Under the pieces are notes generated by a model that was not told the DNA's origin, searched no databases, and saw only the letters and a program-made list of their open reading frames with translations. From positions 24,096,693-24,160,692 of the forward strand of contig NW_024041373.1 of assembly GCF_014851395.1 (NCBI RefSeq): DNA of 64,000 nt, given 5' to 3'. The translations under genes were made by a program, and so were the position numbers. Shown piece after piece: positions 14,430 to 43,500 of this stretch (its first letter is position 1; each line of letters opens with the position of its first letter). The stretch is from Micropterus salmoides (lineage: Eukaryota > Chordata > Actinopteri > Centrarchiformes > Centrarchidae).

Positions 14430-15471
14430 TCATAGAATACATACATATCCAGCCTCAGGAGAATTATCTGGTCTAAGAGGTAAAGTAGACTAATGTGTTA
14501 GACCTTTGCAATTGAGATTAAACCTAATATCAATAAAACCCAGAGCATTTTTGTTTAAGTTTAAGTGCATAGAAACTGTCAAAGTAGCAAGCAATCTGAA
14601 GTAACAGTTTCATGTTTCAAAGCCATTTCGTCTTGACAAGAGATGACTCATCATTGTCAGAAAATCCTCTCAAACAGCAGCTTTTTATATTCTGTTTTAG
14701 CTATGTATTCAATGCCATCCACTGAGGAATCTTAAATAGTTTTATGGGCCTCATAAAATAAGAATTTCCTCAAATAGGTGCATGCAATCCTTCAAACAAC
14801 ACTAAAACATGAAAATCACCATCACCAGCTTATGACAGGGGGTTAATATGACAACAGAAAATAATTCTTGAATCCTCAGAAAACTGAGACGAGAAAGAAA
14901 GCGGAAAGGGTTACCTACTTGGTAGGGAGTCCTGCAAGCTAAGTAGTCAAACAGTACATACAATATGAACTGTGTAGTCTGGGATATAATAAAAGCAAGA
15001 GCACACAGAAACAACCAAATATGCTCAGATGTAAAGCAAACTGCATGCTGAAGGACTGTAACGTGAAACAAACAATCGCAAGGGTGGAACCAGGAACATA
15101 GAAACTGCTCTCTAGACTCAGCTAGGAGCCATCTAGCACGCCAAGCCTGCTCTGTCAATGTGTCCCTGAGCAAGACAGCAAATGCCTACCAGGTTCAGAA
15201 GTATTCTTATAGCTGACCCCGACCTCTCCTCTCCTTAGTAGCAGCAACTGTGAACTGCAAAACTCTAATCCCTCTTCAAACAGCCTAAATAAGCCTGTCA
15301 AACCTCATCTGAAAACATAATAAAGTTTCATGTACCCTTGCATATGATATAATCTAGCAGATGTACTACACTCAGCACCTTGCTGTACACGTTAACTGTG
15401 TCCCTGTCCTCCCCTTCCCCTCCACCTGATTAATGAGAAAAAGATGCAGACACAGAAACTCAGTCTCTTAC

Positions 15472-30136
<14,665 letters not shown>

Positions 30137-31000
30137 AACCCTCCTGACTCCCTGGTCGTCCTTTCAGTTTAGATAAATCCCCTCTGAGGCCAGGGTGGAG
30201 ATGTAATGAAGAAAGAAAATCCAAATAAATGGGAAGACGTTTCAGCCAAAATCCCGTATGCCTTTTTTCCACGGAACGGTGAAGCCAGCCCCCGCTTTCT
30301 GCGCAAGTTTAGCCCAGGCGCGGTGAATAGGTCCTCGGCTGTCCTCGGGGCAGCGGCGCCAGGCTCCTTTTCCAAAACCAGGATGAAAATAAAATAGCCC
30401 CTCAAACAAAACTGGCGACTCTCATGGCTTTTTGCCACTCCGCCTGTCAGTCAAAACGCGAGGGCTTGTCAAAAGTACAGGATGAATGATGGTCCGACGC
30501 GCGTCTCCACGGGATCGGCACCACCTAAATGTTAATCGTCACAATCACAGTTAAAAAATGAAGCAGCTCTCCTCTCGTTTTCTTTGATCACTCTCGGCTC
30601 CCGGCTTGATTTTCTTATGCAAAAGCGTCTGTAGGAGATCAAGAGGAGGTGGGGTGATAATTCTGGCTTAGGCTTTCTTAAAGGAGCCACGATCGATGCT
30701 GAGCGTGTGTGCGTGTGTGTGTGTATGTGCCTGTATGTGTGTGAGTGCGTGTGTATGCATGAGCCGCCTGCCTGTTTGTGTACAATGGATGTGTGTGTTG
30801 AGCTGAGGAGGAGCGGAGGATCTGGACCAGACTGCTGAAACCCGGAAGTAGTGGTGGCCATAACAGGTCGCGTCTTACACAACGCACCGGGCTGCAGCAA
30901 GTCGAGCAGAGAGGAAGGGGGGTGGGAGGACCCTGCGAGCCCGGCAAGCCGAACCGCGAGCTGGAACAACACAGGGATGGACACAGAAAATCCACCTATT
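30137..31000 (-). other. meis1: meis1 5' UTR and proximal promoter (extent uncertain)
   Basis: This lies directly upstream of the start codon on the minus strand. It contains a CTGTCAGTCA (MEIS-like TGACAG core) at 30444-30453, an interrupted GT-rich stretch at about 30.70-30.80 kb, and upstream ATGs in other frames. No TATA box could be assigned. The open frames of 105-150 codons here are built largely on the GT/CA-rich stretch and are not credible genes. Confidence 0.5.
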
Positions 31001-31779
31001 ATTCCCGCTTCATGTGCTCATTCTCAAAAACTGACTCTAGTCTTCAATCTGGAGCCGTTTGTAAATATAGAAACGTCTATATTTCGGGACTAGCGCACCC
31101 AGAAACCACTTTTCTGTTTGTAAACAGTATTAACGGCTTATTGAACCATCTTTCAACTCTGATATGAGATATTGTCAGGTATGTTATCATCAAGTGCCTA
31201 TATGATCTGAATTGCAGATTAAGTTTGGACTGGATATAACTTTATAATCATCGTCAAAATAAGTTGTAGGTGTAAAACTAGTTCATTATAATATTAATAT
31301 AATATTTATAGTCAGGCAAGGCTTCTCATATGCTGTTAACATGATGTCTGCATGAAATCCAAAGAGCAGCTTGTAGCCAAACATCCAGTCATGCAGGTTT
31401 TGCGCCTCTTGTAGCTGATAATCAACTTCTATGCAGCCTGTTTGCTCCCGGCGTTTGCATTGATACACATAACATTTAATCATGGAAATGCAAATGCAGC
31501 AAATAAAAAGCTTGGAAAACGATTTAATTAACAAAAACAACTTGCTTCAAGTTATTTGGAAGAACATTTTATATTTAGTTTAATTATTGATTGTTTCCAA
31601 TGCAAAAAGCAGTGTAATTAGTGCACATCTTGACACTGTGTTGTCGTGTTCATGCTGAATTCTGAATTAACTTATTTAAACGTTACAGTAGCTTTTTAAA
31701 GTGTCTTTTATGCCCAAATAACAGTTAACATGTCGTCCGTCCCTCTCCCCCCACAGCAGCGCTGAATGGGTCGCTCCAG

Positions 31780-31950
31780 TCTGCCCTGGCTGTCCAATGG
31801 CAGAGAAGCTCAGGGATGGGAGCCCCCTATTGGCTCCCCACATGATCGATCAGGGGCTGATTGATCGGTTTTAGGCCACATTTGCGAGGAGGCGCAAAAC
31901 ACAACATCGTCCGCGAATGGAAAACACACACTTTGCGTTTTCTGTCAGCT
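31780..31950. promoter_or_regulatory. Upstream element with CCAAT boxes and PBX/HOX- and MEIS-like motifs
   Basis: Within 170 bp there are two CCAAT boxes on opposite strands (31794-31798; ATTGG at 31829-31833), a perfect palindrome TGATCGATCA (31843-31852), a PBX-HOX consensus TGATTGAT (31858-31865) and a MEIS core CTGTCA (31942-31947). The block lies about 1.7 kb upstream of the start codon. CCAAT pairs suggest a promoter, and the PBX/MEIS motifs suggest possible auto- or cross-regulation. This rests on motif matching only. Confidence 0.4.
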
Positions 31951-32020
31951 CATAAAGGCTGTATATTCACCAAAACACAGAACATTTGACCAATAAATCT
32001 CTCTCTCTCTCTCTACACAT

Positions 32021-32056
32021 GCATCCCCCCCCCCCCCACACACACACACACACACA
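32021..32056. repeat. Poly-C followed by (CA)n
   Basis: A run of about 12 C and then about 10 CA units, preceded by a CT run at about 31999-32013. Confidence 0.93.
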
Positions 32057-35000
32057 TCAATTTTCACATCTCTGACTTAATTACTTACATCATAATGCAT
32101 TCACACTTAAGATTCACAAAACTAAACAGACTCACACTCAGATTAAAACTCTTAACAACTTTCTTCTCTCAGAGAAGTTATTCAATTTCACTTTTGTTGC
32201 TTTATGAAGCGTTCACTTGAGTTTCACAGTTGCAGAGATTGTAAAAGTTTGGTCAAATATTGATGAGCTTTAATTTATGGAGGAGAAACTTATATTCTCG
32301 AGTAATTTCAAGAAAAGCTATGACAGCATTGAGTAATGTGCGGATGTAAATGAACAAAATAGTATGAATTTACTACGTTATCTGGTTGTATATGATTCCT
32401 CGCCGGGATATAAAGGGCTACAAATCTTATTTAATTTAGTCTATCAAAGTTTTTTTTTAATTAAAAAAAGAGTTTAACTACCTCTGCATAAATCTGCATA
32501 AAATATTTATGATAAATTTCATGACATATGAAGTAATATAAAAGCGGGGCAAGTTTCATGGACATGATTAGTTTTCAGATAAGACGCATATGTAAAAGGT
32601 ATCTATGAATCCCAATGGATTTTTGTTTATTTTTAAGGTTGTTTTCCACATGATGATCACCGACTAGAGGTTTACTCAACTTTTTTTATTATTTCTCAAC
32701 CGACACACGTGAACGGAGTGTGTGTGAAAGAGGCACATTATCTCCTGATTATGGTCGGTGACAGCCTGCTTTAAAGTTTTTTCTTCGCGTGCAGCGCGTC
32801 CAGTCATCGATCATCTGCCCCCGGTGCCACAAATTGTGTCATAACATGATAATGCGGCTTCACACATTCGGCGGTGATTCTTGTGGTAAAACCCGAGCGG
32901 TGGGAAACGATGGGACAAATGTACAGGCATGAAATGACTATCACAGCCTCCTGCAGTCCGGCAGGCGAAGCTCCGGGGCGCGAACAGCAGAGAAGCCACG
33001 AAGCCACGCAGGACGCACGGACTTTTACGCACAGAGATACCGGATCATATAATAAACTGGGTTGACTTGTGCTCGTCGAGTTTGTTAATTCAGTTATTTA
33101 TTGGTGAGTAGAAGCTCTCCTTCTCTCATTCTTTTTTTACGGCACATTAAATAATTAAAACCCTTATTATTGTCACTAAGATATTTCTTGAATGGAAGTT
33201 ATTTTTAATTAAAGGAGAAGCTGCTGTTTTAATCCACTTTTAGCCAAATTTGTGGGGTTTAGTGAAACGCAAACACGATTATATAGCTCACTACACCACA
33301 AGGCAGACTACATTTTATAGGGTCATTGAAAAAAGCAAAGCTAAATTAACATTAAATGAGACCACATCAGCGCCTGCTCACTGTAAAACAACGACAGTGG
33401 CATTAATGGCAATTAAGCTACTTCAATTAGCGTATATAAAAGCAAAGTGGAGTTCCACTTTCTCTCCTGGAGTTGCTCTTTCGTGAGGGTCAGCACATTT
33501 TGGCATCCTGAAAGAGCAGGGGGGCAAATACTGTCATTGCGGTTTAATCCGCTTTGCGATGACGGTAATGCTTTGAGTCGTTTCAATAAAATCAGCAGGT
33601 ATTACTTTCAAACGGCTAAATGTAAATTGACAGCATGTTTGGCTCCCAAAACAAATGGAAGTGTTATTAGACGGCCTGTGCGCCACGACTTGTGCAGTTT
33701 GGAGACTAAGACAAGTTGCAGCCTTTATGTTAGTTTATAAACACAGGCATCATACAGACATTTAATGTCCATGATGTGTATTCTTCACTGTGTAACAGAT
33801 TACTATTTTAAGTCACTAACAGTTATTTTTAGCTCAGAGAATGTTGTAATAAATAATGCAAATTTGAATATTCATTTGAACACGTACAGTTTTGAGTTAA
33901 AAATAAAAGTAAAAACTAGAACTCCGGATCAGAGAATCACTGACCGAGCCTTTGTGATCATCTATGTCTCTGCTTGTTTAAAGAAACAAGGAGCAACTGG
34001 CAGCCTGAGGAGTCAAAGTGAGGTCAAACTTTTTGCAGCCCCGCAGCTCTGCGCCCAAACGTGTTGGGATCTGCAAAGGCCACCGAGTCTCTCTGCTTTG
34101 TGTCACTGCAGCAGCACACAGGCAGACACATAGACCTGCCGCAAAGTTTTCCCAGCTCATCTAATTATATGAAACTACTAGTATATTATCGGCTGTCACA
34201 ATACCGACCCGGATCCATTAGGACACATTCAGGCGCTGTGAGCTCCGGTCCGAAATTATTCAGTCAGAAGAAAAAGGAGCTCGGCTTTGTATAAGCAAAT
34301 GATTTCGCTTACCTCGTAGATTTATTTTTAAAGTTAGTGTAATGAGCTATAAAGCGATGGAGCATCCAGTGTCACATGAGAAAGGCACGTGCTATACTGA
34401 ATCATCATCGTTCACAAATTGTTACTAATTTATGAAAGGATATAAAGGTTGAAACCATTTTTTATACAGTTTGTCTGAAATTATTTCAACAGGATGGCGG
34501 GTTGTGATTTTTGAGAATGACTTTTTAAAATAATGGCACTAATATCTCGGGAGTATAATTACATGGCACCGAAAACATTATGGTAAATACGACGGCTTGT
34601 GGTTAAATATGTAAAATCATAGCGTTGGTACAATGACAATAATCTAATGTATCGCAATATTAATTTTAAACCATGAAATCAGAAACATTTTCTTATTAAG
34701 GTTAACTCTTTCCTCTGGGAGGTTTCACTTGTGCTGGATCCTGCAGATTGGCCCAAATGATAATCTGAGCTGCTCTCGCCTCTCACACACATTAATGCTT
34801 AATCATTTGCGCCTTCTACCGGAAGTGTTGAAAATTACATGAAATGCAGAAAGGCAGAGGGAGAGTCTTGCTCAGACAAATTAAGATAAAAAGCAAAAGT
34901 AAAACTCCTGCAATATAAATCCACTTCAGACTTGTTTTGTGTACTTCTGTTGCGTTGTCAGCAGTTTTATCTTCTTCAGCAAGTTGCACTAAATGCAATA

Positions 35001-35837
35001 TAAACTGTTTGAATCTATAACAATTTTTATTGTTACATTTTCCATGATTTCTGTTCATGTAAATAATTTAACATGCAAATAAAAATATATAATCATGCTA
35101 GTTGTCTTTTGGTGTGTTGCCTTTTATTGCAAATGTCCAGTGTGTCTATTTATGTGTTTATTGTATAAGAAGCTATACTACATGAGGCACAGGGACATCT
35201 GCTAATTGCTATTAATGCATTTAGGTGGCATTCTATCTGGGAATCACCTTTGAGCTCCAATCATGAAAACACATTCCAAATAAAGTCATAAAATCAAAAG
35301 ATGGTATTGGTATATGGCATTAAGGACTCAAACCTTAGATCAAGTTTGATGCACAAATTAAACACTCAGCAGCTTCTTAAAGAACATCTCTCTTATAGAT
35401 GTACAACTATAACTGTTTTTAATCTATAAAGTCATTTAAATCATTGCCTAAAACAGCTGCTATGTAGGCGGTGCATTAATGTGATTCATGATGAAGAACT
35501 GCAAACGACTGAACCTAAACAAACTGACTGAACCAGATACAAGCGCTGCTTGGATGTGACAGTCACACCAACATCACCACATCACACCTATAGATATATA
35601 TGTGATGAACAGCTGCTTTATATGGTGAGACCTGTGTGAAATTAGATGCACACTTATATAGAACTATAAATGTGTACATTGAAGCACACACACAGCGGAG
35701 GTCTGTAATTATAGCTGTGCTGAATGCTGCCAGTCAATTTTCACATTGTACCACTGGCCACTCCAGCTCCACTTCTACTATGAAAGGCTGCTGAGTCTGA
35801 ATTAACCCCACAGATAGAAAGAGAGCTCATCACAGAC

Positions 35838-35867
35838 ACCTCTCTCTCTCTCTCTCTCTCTCTCTCC
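35838..35867. repeat. (CT)n microsatellite
   Basis: About 14 CT units. Confidence 0.93.
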
Positions 35868-37261
35868 CCGTCTCTCCTTCAAGTAGCATTTGTCACCGCC
35901 GCTATTATTTCAGGTGTGCTAATGGTATCGCAGACACTTTTGCTGAGAGACAAAGAGAGAAGACATAGTGTAAAGAGGAGAGCAGAAAGAGAAAAGGGAG
36001 AACAAGAAGAAAATGCAGTCGTCATCATCATCATTTCTCCCCCCCCAAAAAAAATCCAGGGGTGAAGGATTTGGGTGAGGGAAGGGTAAGGGGCGTCACG
36101 TGTTGGCCAGTCACACCGTTGAGGGTGGAGGGGTAAGGATGGCAGTGGATGGATGGGTGAGGGTGGAGGGGGCTTCTCACACCTCCCAGGGAGACTGTGA
36201 ATTGATCAGCACCTTAGCGAGAGAAGAAGAGAGAGGGAGGGAAAGTGAGAAAAGGGGAGGGCGGCAAAGCAAGAGAGATGAAGGATGACGATGAGGAGAG
36301 AACAAGTGGAAAAAGCTGGGTGTTGGAGCTGAGCTACAAAACCAGGAGGGGGAAAACAGAGCGATAGAGGAAGGGAGAATTGAAATGGAGGCTGCAGAGG
36401 AGGTGTGAAGACTCATCTTTTCCTGGATGGGTGTGAGTTTAGGCTAGAGTAGAGAGTGGCCTGGGAGCACAGCATAGCCTAGTGGTAATAAACCAGCAAA
36501 CCCCAGTAGAGAAACAGCTAACAGCAGCTATAAGGGAACCATACGATCAGTCTGTGGAGGACATGTTTACTGAAGTTCTTAGACCAATAATTCAATAATA
36601 CTTACAACATCACATACAGTATGTTACTGTGTTGAAAGTCAAAGTCTCAAGAGTTACTTTTTTAAATGTGGTTATTTATATAATGTTGTCCACTTAGTTA
36701 TATTTCAAATGACAGACATCTAATTTTAACTTGAAACATACAAATACGTAATGTATTAAACTACTGAGTTAATGTTCCATAAAACAATAAAGAAGGCACA
36801 GTCCAGCGTATAATTAATAATGTATAGTGTATCACATATGTAGGTTTTTAACACACTCTGTCCACTATATATATATATATAAACTGTTACTTCAAGTTGG
36901 GTGTTCAATATAATGCAGACGATGTCTATTTTGTTTGAAGTTGAAGGACTTTTATTTTGACAATGAAGGATTTAAAGAAACTCCTACATGTTTTTGTGTT
37001 AAATGTTTCTGTAATTAAAATCAAATATATAATTTTAGAAGAAAATACAAATAAAAGCAAATATGCTTATGTTTTTCTCAGGCTTTACAGCCACACTGAC
37101 TCTTTTGATTTTCAGAATAAAATCATTCCTCCAGATGATGGCCGGTTTCTTGCCCAAGCATCTGGTCAAGTATAAAAGCCTTAACCACAACCAGCATTTG
37201 GCTTGTGGCTGATCTATATCTCCCAGCCTGCAGTCACATACAGTCACATGAAAGTACAGTT

Positions 37262-37265
<4 letters not shown>

Positions 37266-37300
<35 letters not shown>
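37266..37300. repeat. (CA)n microsatellite
   Basis: About 17 CA units. Confidence 0.95.
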
Positions 37301-37302
<2 letters not shown>

Positions 37303-40137
37303 CGCAAAACCACTGTGCAGTATAATTAAGCAGTGCAATTAATTAAACAGTTTCAGATTAAACTTTGACAGGCTTTGTTAATTAGTATATTCCATTTATC
37401 AAATCCCAATTTTTGTAAAAGACTGTAATATGAGGTTTTTCCCGTGTCAATGCAAAAAAATCAAATAGATATAACACAGAAAGGAAACTAATAATAGTAT
37501 AAACTTCAATAACAGAAATGATATCCAAAATAATAGTGATAAAATCAAGTGAAATATATTTTATAACAGAAAATAAAACGTAGTGTATAATTTGGGACCA
37601 CAATGGAAATAAGTCTCAGACGGTATGTTGTCGTCACTGACATTTTTGTGGCACATGTCCCCCGTAAAAAAGAGAGACAAGATGTGGTTTCATTTGAATC
37701 AGATTTAGGTGCCTTCAGGTGCTTTGGTGGACGGTTGTAGAACCAAGGGCCGTGCACTAACACTTTTGCCTCATGGGTCTTACTCCCAGCTCGGGGAGTA
37801 ACTAAAAGTCTACTGCCAGAGGACTGTAGGTAACCCGGTCTCACATGTTTCCATTCACAAGTCTGCTACTGACTTGAAAACCACTAGCACAATCTTAAAA
37901 TCAACTCTTAAACAACCACACAACCAATGATATGACTTGTTGGTCAGCAGTTTGAATGATCTGCAGTTCATCTAAACATGTCGCAGATTAGTGTTTGTCC
38001 TTTGGTCCTCTGCCTCTGAGAGAAATTAGACACCTTGACAATATTGCTAGGAGAAAAGGCATGTTTGGAGATAGTTACAATATGGCCTTCCAAATAAATT
38101 TTATATACTTACGCGCACACACACGTATACACACACATATCAGGTCAGATACTTGAACACCAGTTCAGGAAAGGGGCACCCGTCCATCCTAGCAGCAGTG
38201 AATCAGATTACCAAACATCCTGATTGACTGCAGCGGTTGCCAGTGAACCTACAGCCATCTCTCCTAAACAAAGTTATCTCTATCGAAGTTCATGAAGAGG
38301 TCAGTGGTCACATCATCTCATCTAAGATTTCTCGTATACTGTACGACCCTGCGTGATCCTAATAAAGAAGCTTTCAAAGCATAAATTCCTGTCATAACAA
38401 CAAATGTCAGAGGTACGGTGAAGTACAGGAGACTGGTGCTGCTGTGCACTAACTGAGGCTTTGCTGCAATAAATGGAAGCAATTATTCTCCACCAAAGGC
38501 TTTTTAAACAATGAGACACAAACTTGTTTTCTGCAGAAAGTTTTTCTTAACCCACATGCAAACTGTCAAGGAATCAAGGTAACATGATTTTAAATTTATT
38601 CCACGTAGCTTTTGTTAATTATCACAAGTGTCATAACCATCAAAAGACAACAACAGACGACTTGGCACACGCTAATGTTTGACACTTCTATCTTTATACC
38701 CTTTGTTCTGTCGCTTTTTCTTTTCTCCTTTGTTTATCACACATTATACCACACCTGCCTCAGATAATTATTCCTCCCTCTCACTTTTTCTGCTTCGTCC
38801 TTGAATTTCTAAATGCAGCCAGAACCTGTAAATTTGAAGATTTCTATTCCAAAGAGCCCTATACTGCATCTACTCTGGGGGGAAATAAAAAGTCATTACA
38901 TTGTCATTAAATTATACAGGTTGTCTACCTGCAATCCTTACCAGAAATTGTTTTGTTTTTTATAAATAATTTTTGCAAGACTGGGAGTTCTTTTCTTTAA
39001 TGTTGTTTATTTCATTCAGAAATTAAATGTCTCATCGGAGATAGTCAGATGTATGTGTTTTCAAAAGAATGGAAAAGTTCAGTCTTTTATGAGGGTAAAA
39101 CAGTTGAAATTGGAGGAGTTGTCTGCAGGAATGTAATGCTTTAATGTTATCTGCATTGAAACACTCTCATTACAAGCAGTTTAAAAACACATCAGTGCAT
39201 GGGATCTTTTCTCCGGGTAGTGCTTTGTTTTTATTACTTCTATACACATGCTCAAAATCGTGTAATGTTATATCAAGTAAAGACCTACATAAATTCAGTT
39301 TCTGAAAAAGCTTTTGTATTTTTGCATAGTGTCACTAAAAACCTTGTCGCTCTACTTTTGGCAACTTTCATGATTTGACTTCAAGGTTAAGAAAATTATT
39401 CAACTGCTAGATTTTGAAAATATTTTTCAAAAAATATTATATACTTTAAACAAAAAAGAAAAACCCCATAAAAAAAACAGGTGGTTTTCCTCTGTCTCCG
39501 AAAACTTTTGGTGATATGAGGTAATCACTCAGCCCAAGTTATATAACATAAATTTAGTTTAGATTAGTATTTTTTATATAAACATAACTGAACTGGAAAA
39601 CAGGCTCTAAATATTGCTTCAATGCAACAAAGAGAGAAACAGAGCAGCTGCGGCTGACCACTTCTGCTTTCCGAAAGGGAAAAAAACACGACTTCCATCC
39701 AAAAACAGTGACAGAATTAATCAGGCCGGATTGACATGTAAGCAGTGATTACAATGTGCCTGGATTTGCTCCTCACCACCAAACCACCAGAGCTTCCACT
39801 GGGCTTTAAGTTCCCAGTTCCTGTTATTTTCACCAAATCCTGGAAAACAACCTAAAATCTAATTTACTCTACATATTAAATGTCATAACCTCACAACCCA
39901 GGAGCCATAGACTGATATAGAATTTGGCAGATAATAGTGTAAATCCTGTGGCTACAGTGCAGTATTGACAAATAATTAGGTGCATTAGTTGTAGAATCAG
40001 ATGGAGATCAGATCAAGTGGGTTTGAGGAATCAGGAAAACTCACACTGTTCGGTCACATACAGGTGAAATAAGATAACTTATTTAACTAATTAGAAATAC
40101 ATCAGACTCTATTCACATAGTTAATTCCAACCATCTA

Positions 40138-40562
40138 CAGTGATGAAAAGTATGATTTTTGAGGTACTTGTACTTTACCTAAGTATGTCCATTTTATACT
40201 ACTTTACACTTCAACTCCAGAGGGAAATACTACATTTATTTAACAGCTTTAGTTTACTAGTTAGGTTGCAGGTTCCGATTTTAGATCCAACAATTTTATC
40301 CAACAAATAAAAAATGATTAAATTACAGCGTGTAAAGTAGCCCCTCAACTAGCTATATTTAAATGCAGCTTACACATTTATGCATGAATAATTGCAATCC
40401 AACAATGTGATATATATATAAGAATAAAACCGTGAAAGGGTCCATTCTGCATAATGAGCACTTTTACTCCTAGTTTCTTCAAGTATATTATGATGAGTAT
40501 TTTTGCACTTTGTTACTGATTATTTTAAATAAGTAGAAGATCTGAGTATTTCTCTGCCACTG
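40138..40562. mobile_element. Decayed non-autonomous fish repeat (425 bp)
   Basis: It runs from CAGTGATGAAAAGTA to the inverted CTCTGCCACTG end, with internal GTACTTGTACTTTACCTAAG and CTACTTTACACTTCAACTCC. I recognise this wording from a very common acanthomorph repeat. A TA precedes the left end; the right TA is lost. The copy is diverged, so it is old. Confidence 0.6.
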
Positions 40563-43500
40563 CCCATGTGTGACACAAATCTAGTCAAAGCGCTAGAATA
40601 ATTAGCAACTGTTTTTGACCTGTGCCTGTAATATCTCATGGTCCCTACCAGTGGAAATACCAGTGATTTAGGAGCAGTGTGGGTTAATCTGAGTCTCCCG
40701 AGGGAATCAACATCACAGAGCTGTGCATAAACATTTTAGAGATTGACCTTTAACCTATCAGGCATTTAAAAAAAAAAAAAGAGTCTGGTGGGGTGACATG
40801 TCCAAAAGCATTACAGATCACATGCAATTTCCCTTAGACGTTCAGACAGGTAAATTGTGTGCATGCGCGACACATTCTCTTGCATAATGTAACATTGTCG
40901 GTCCCTGTGAACCCAAAAGCTCCTCAAAGTAACACAGGTAAACGTCTCCTCTGATTTTCCAACGACTACATATCTATCGTGAGATGCACGTGAAATATAC
41001 CTGCATGCAGACACACACACACACTTACATACATAGTCTGAGAGCCAGTCTCTGGCTGACAACATCAGTGCAACCTGATCTGGCTTAATAAAGGCCCTTA
41101 CCTGCATTTACGGCTCTGTTAAAATGCCCTCTTGTTGTTCTACCAATTCACCACACTATAATTGCACTGAGGCTGCATATGGTCCTAATCTAGTGCCCAG
41201 CGCAAGATAAAAGCCAACAGGCCGCGAGTGTACAACGCAGGGGAGAAATGTGTGTGTGTACATGTTCATATACTTGACTGTTGTGTGTGTGCTTGTGTGT
41301 GTATGTATGTAAGCATTTTAGGGTAAATTGGACTCAACGTAACTCAGGGGATAGTTAGGAAAACTGCATGATGTCACCGTTATTTCACTGTAAACGCAGT
41401 TGATTTGGCTTTGAGGATTTCTGCATGCGGCAGCCTCAGACATGTGCGCTGAGGCTGGTTCACAGATCCCACCTCCACATCCAGGCTTTGAACTTTTTAC
41501 TGAGAATCAAAGTGAAGTATTAACACATCAGGACAAATTAGTGCCCTAATTCTTCACCTATTATGTGTTTTTTATTACGTTTTCCAGGAATATTTGCGAC
41601 AGTTGTACTCCAAAATGAGAACAAAATAAACTGTAAGTGTAATTTTTTATATGTTGGTTCGTTTGGTTCAACTTTACCACTTATACAGATAGGACCCTTT
41701 ATATTTTCTAAATTATGAACTTCAGGCGAAGACTTTGGCAAGAAACTAAATAAACTAAATAAACAGCTCAATAAATGGATTAAGACTGACAGGAGATTGG
41801 CTTGTGGACAACCTCACAGTGCTTCCTTCGTGCTAATGCCAGTGCTTTTGCCTGCTCTGCCCAGTCAGGTTTATGAAAGTCAGCCGGATTAGAGCCCAGC
41901 TGGGGCTCAGTAAACCAACACTCGGCCCTCGGACTCACACCGCCATACATGACTTCCCAAACAAATCTGGACGTCCACCCCGCCCTCCTTTATTTCGGGC
42001 TCCTCCATCGTTCTCCCCTCGATGTTTTTCCTCTTCACAGGCATGGCTAACACGGCCTTGCACTACAACTCACACACACACACGTGCTTTGCTCCAAATT
42101 AAAATACCAAGACTTATTGAGCAATACTCTTCTAATGGTTTCATCCACCACTGGTTTTATCTTTGCACACATAAACACACATGCAGCCTCTCCTCTCTTC
42201 ATACGTAAGCTGGCAGAAAATCTCTTAAATCCCACTCTATTGCCGTTGTTGTGTTGAGTCTCGGCTGGTGCTCGCTTTCGAAGAGCATCTGAGACCAGGG
42301 CAATTAGAACCTGAGCGGGGCCTTTGGGCATCAGACCATTTAGCATAGAGGCTAATAAGGCTGGCTATCGAAAAAACAGACCTATTTGCACTGCACCACT
42401 GTTCAGTATTGAAGGTGATTTGACGGCACTGAATCGTATCAAAGAGCTTCAAGATGTTTGATTCTTCCAGTGAGAGCTCACATTTGGATAGTATTTCTGG
42501 AGTAAATGTGAGGAATTCTATCTCCCAGGACTCACAACACTCATGTGCCCCCGGTTCAACTTCCTTCTTTATTGTATATTCTTAAAATAGAATGTTTTGA
42601 GCCCACATTTGCTCTTTGAGACAGAAACAGCTATAGAACCAGCTGTATAAATAAATGCTACATAAGAATGCCCTGTCGTGTAATAAACTCGAACATTTAT
42701 ATGACATTTACATACAGACAGACTCAAATTTGTAACACCAAAACTGGCATGCATATTGAAAAAGGACTAGTAGCAAACACAACACTGTGTGGTTTTTGAT
42801 CTAGAATCACTGTAATACTTTGACAGGTGCATAAGTACACAGACTTGTCAGAAGACCAGAAGGAAACTGTTAGAAGAGAGATTGTTTTACAAGAGATCCA
42901 GAGACAATGTGTGTGCAAGAGACAATGAGAGGAAAGGTCATAAAGAAAACAGAAAAGGGAGAGAAGGGGTGAACAACGCAAGAGAAAAGCAAGAAAAAGA
43001 GAAAGAAAGAGCAATGGAAGGTTGCTGCTAATTCTTCCATATCTAAGCCTCTTTGCAGAAACTCCCTTTGTCTTCCAAGTCCCAGTCATTAGAGCCTAAT
43101 CCTATCAACCAGGGGCTAATCTGAGGGCAGAGGGTTCAGCCCCCTCAGCTACACAGCCCAACACACACACACAGCCACACAGGTGTAAAATGTAGACTCG
43201 TAAATACACAGAAACACTATTACATTTACACATTCATGCACTTGCACATGTGCACACAAGGAATTGTTCAGATGTTTGAATGTGCACGCAAAGACTTGCA
43301 GGGAAACGTACACAAAGATAATGAGAAGCCCATTTTTTAGTAAACTCATTCAATCTAAACTATTAAAGTATCACACAAAATCAATAATTTACCCTTCCAG
43401 CACAAACTTTTTAGGCTTTGTGATGTTCTACTTTATGCCTGGGTGGAGCAGAGACCTGTGTACGTATGCATGTGTGTGTGAGGAGCATCAGTTTCCCACA

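Noticed and set aside
30532..30984. 150-codon minus frame upstream of the meis1 start
   Set aside because: Built largely on the interrupted GT/CA-rich stretch at about 30.7-30.8 kb. It contains MATTTS..., not the family start MAQR, which lies downstream at 30136 behind an in-frame stop.
33774..34294. Overlapping + frames of 122 and 77 codons upstream of meis1
   Set aside because: No recognisable domain, no splice partners, composition like the surrounding non-coding DNA.
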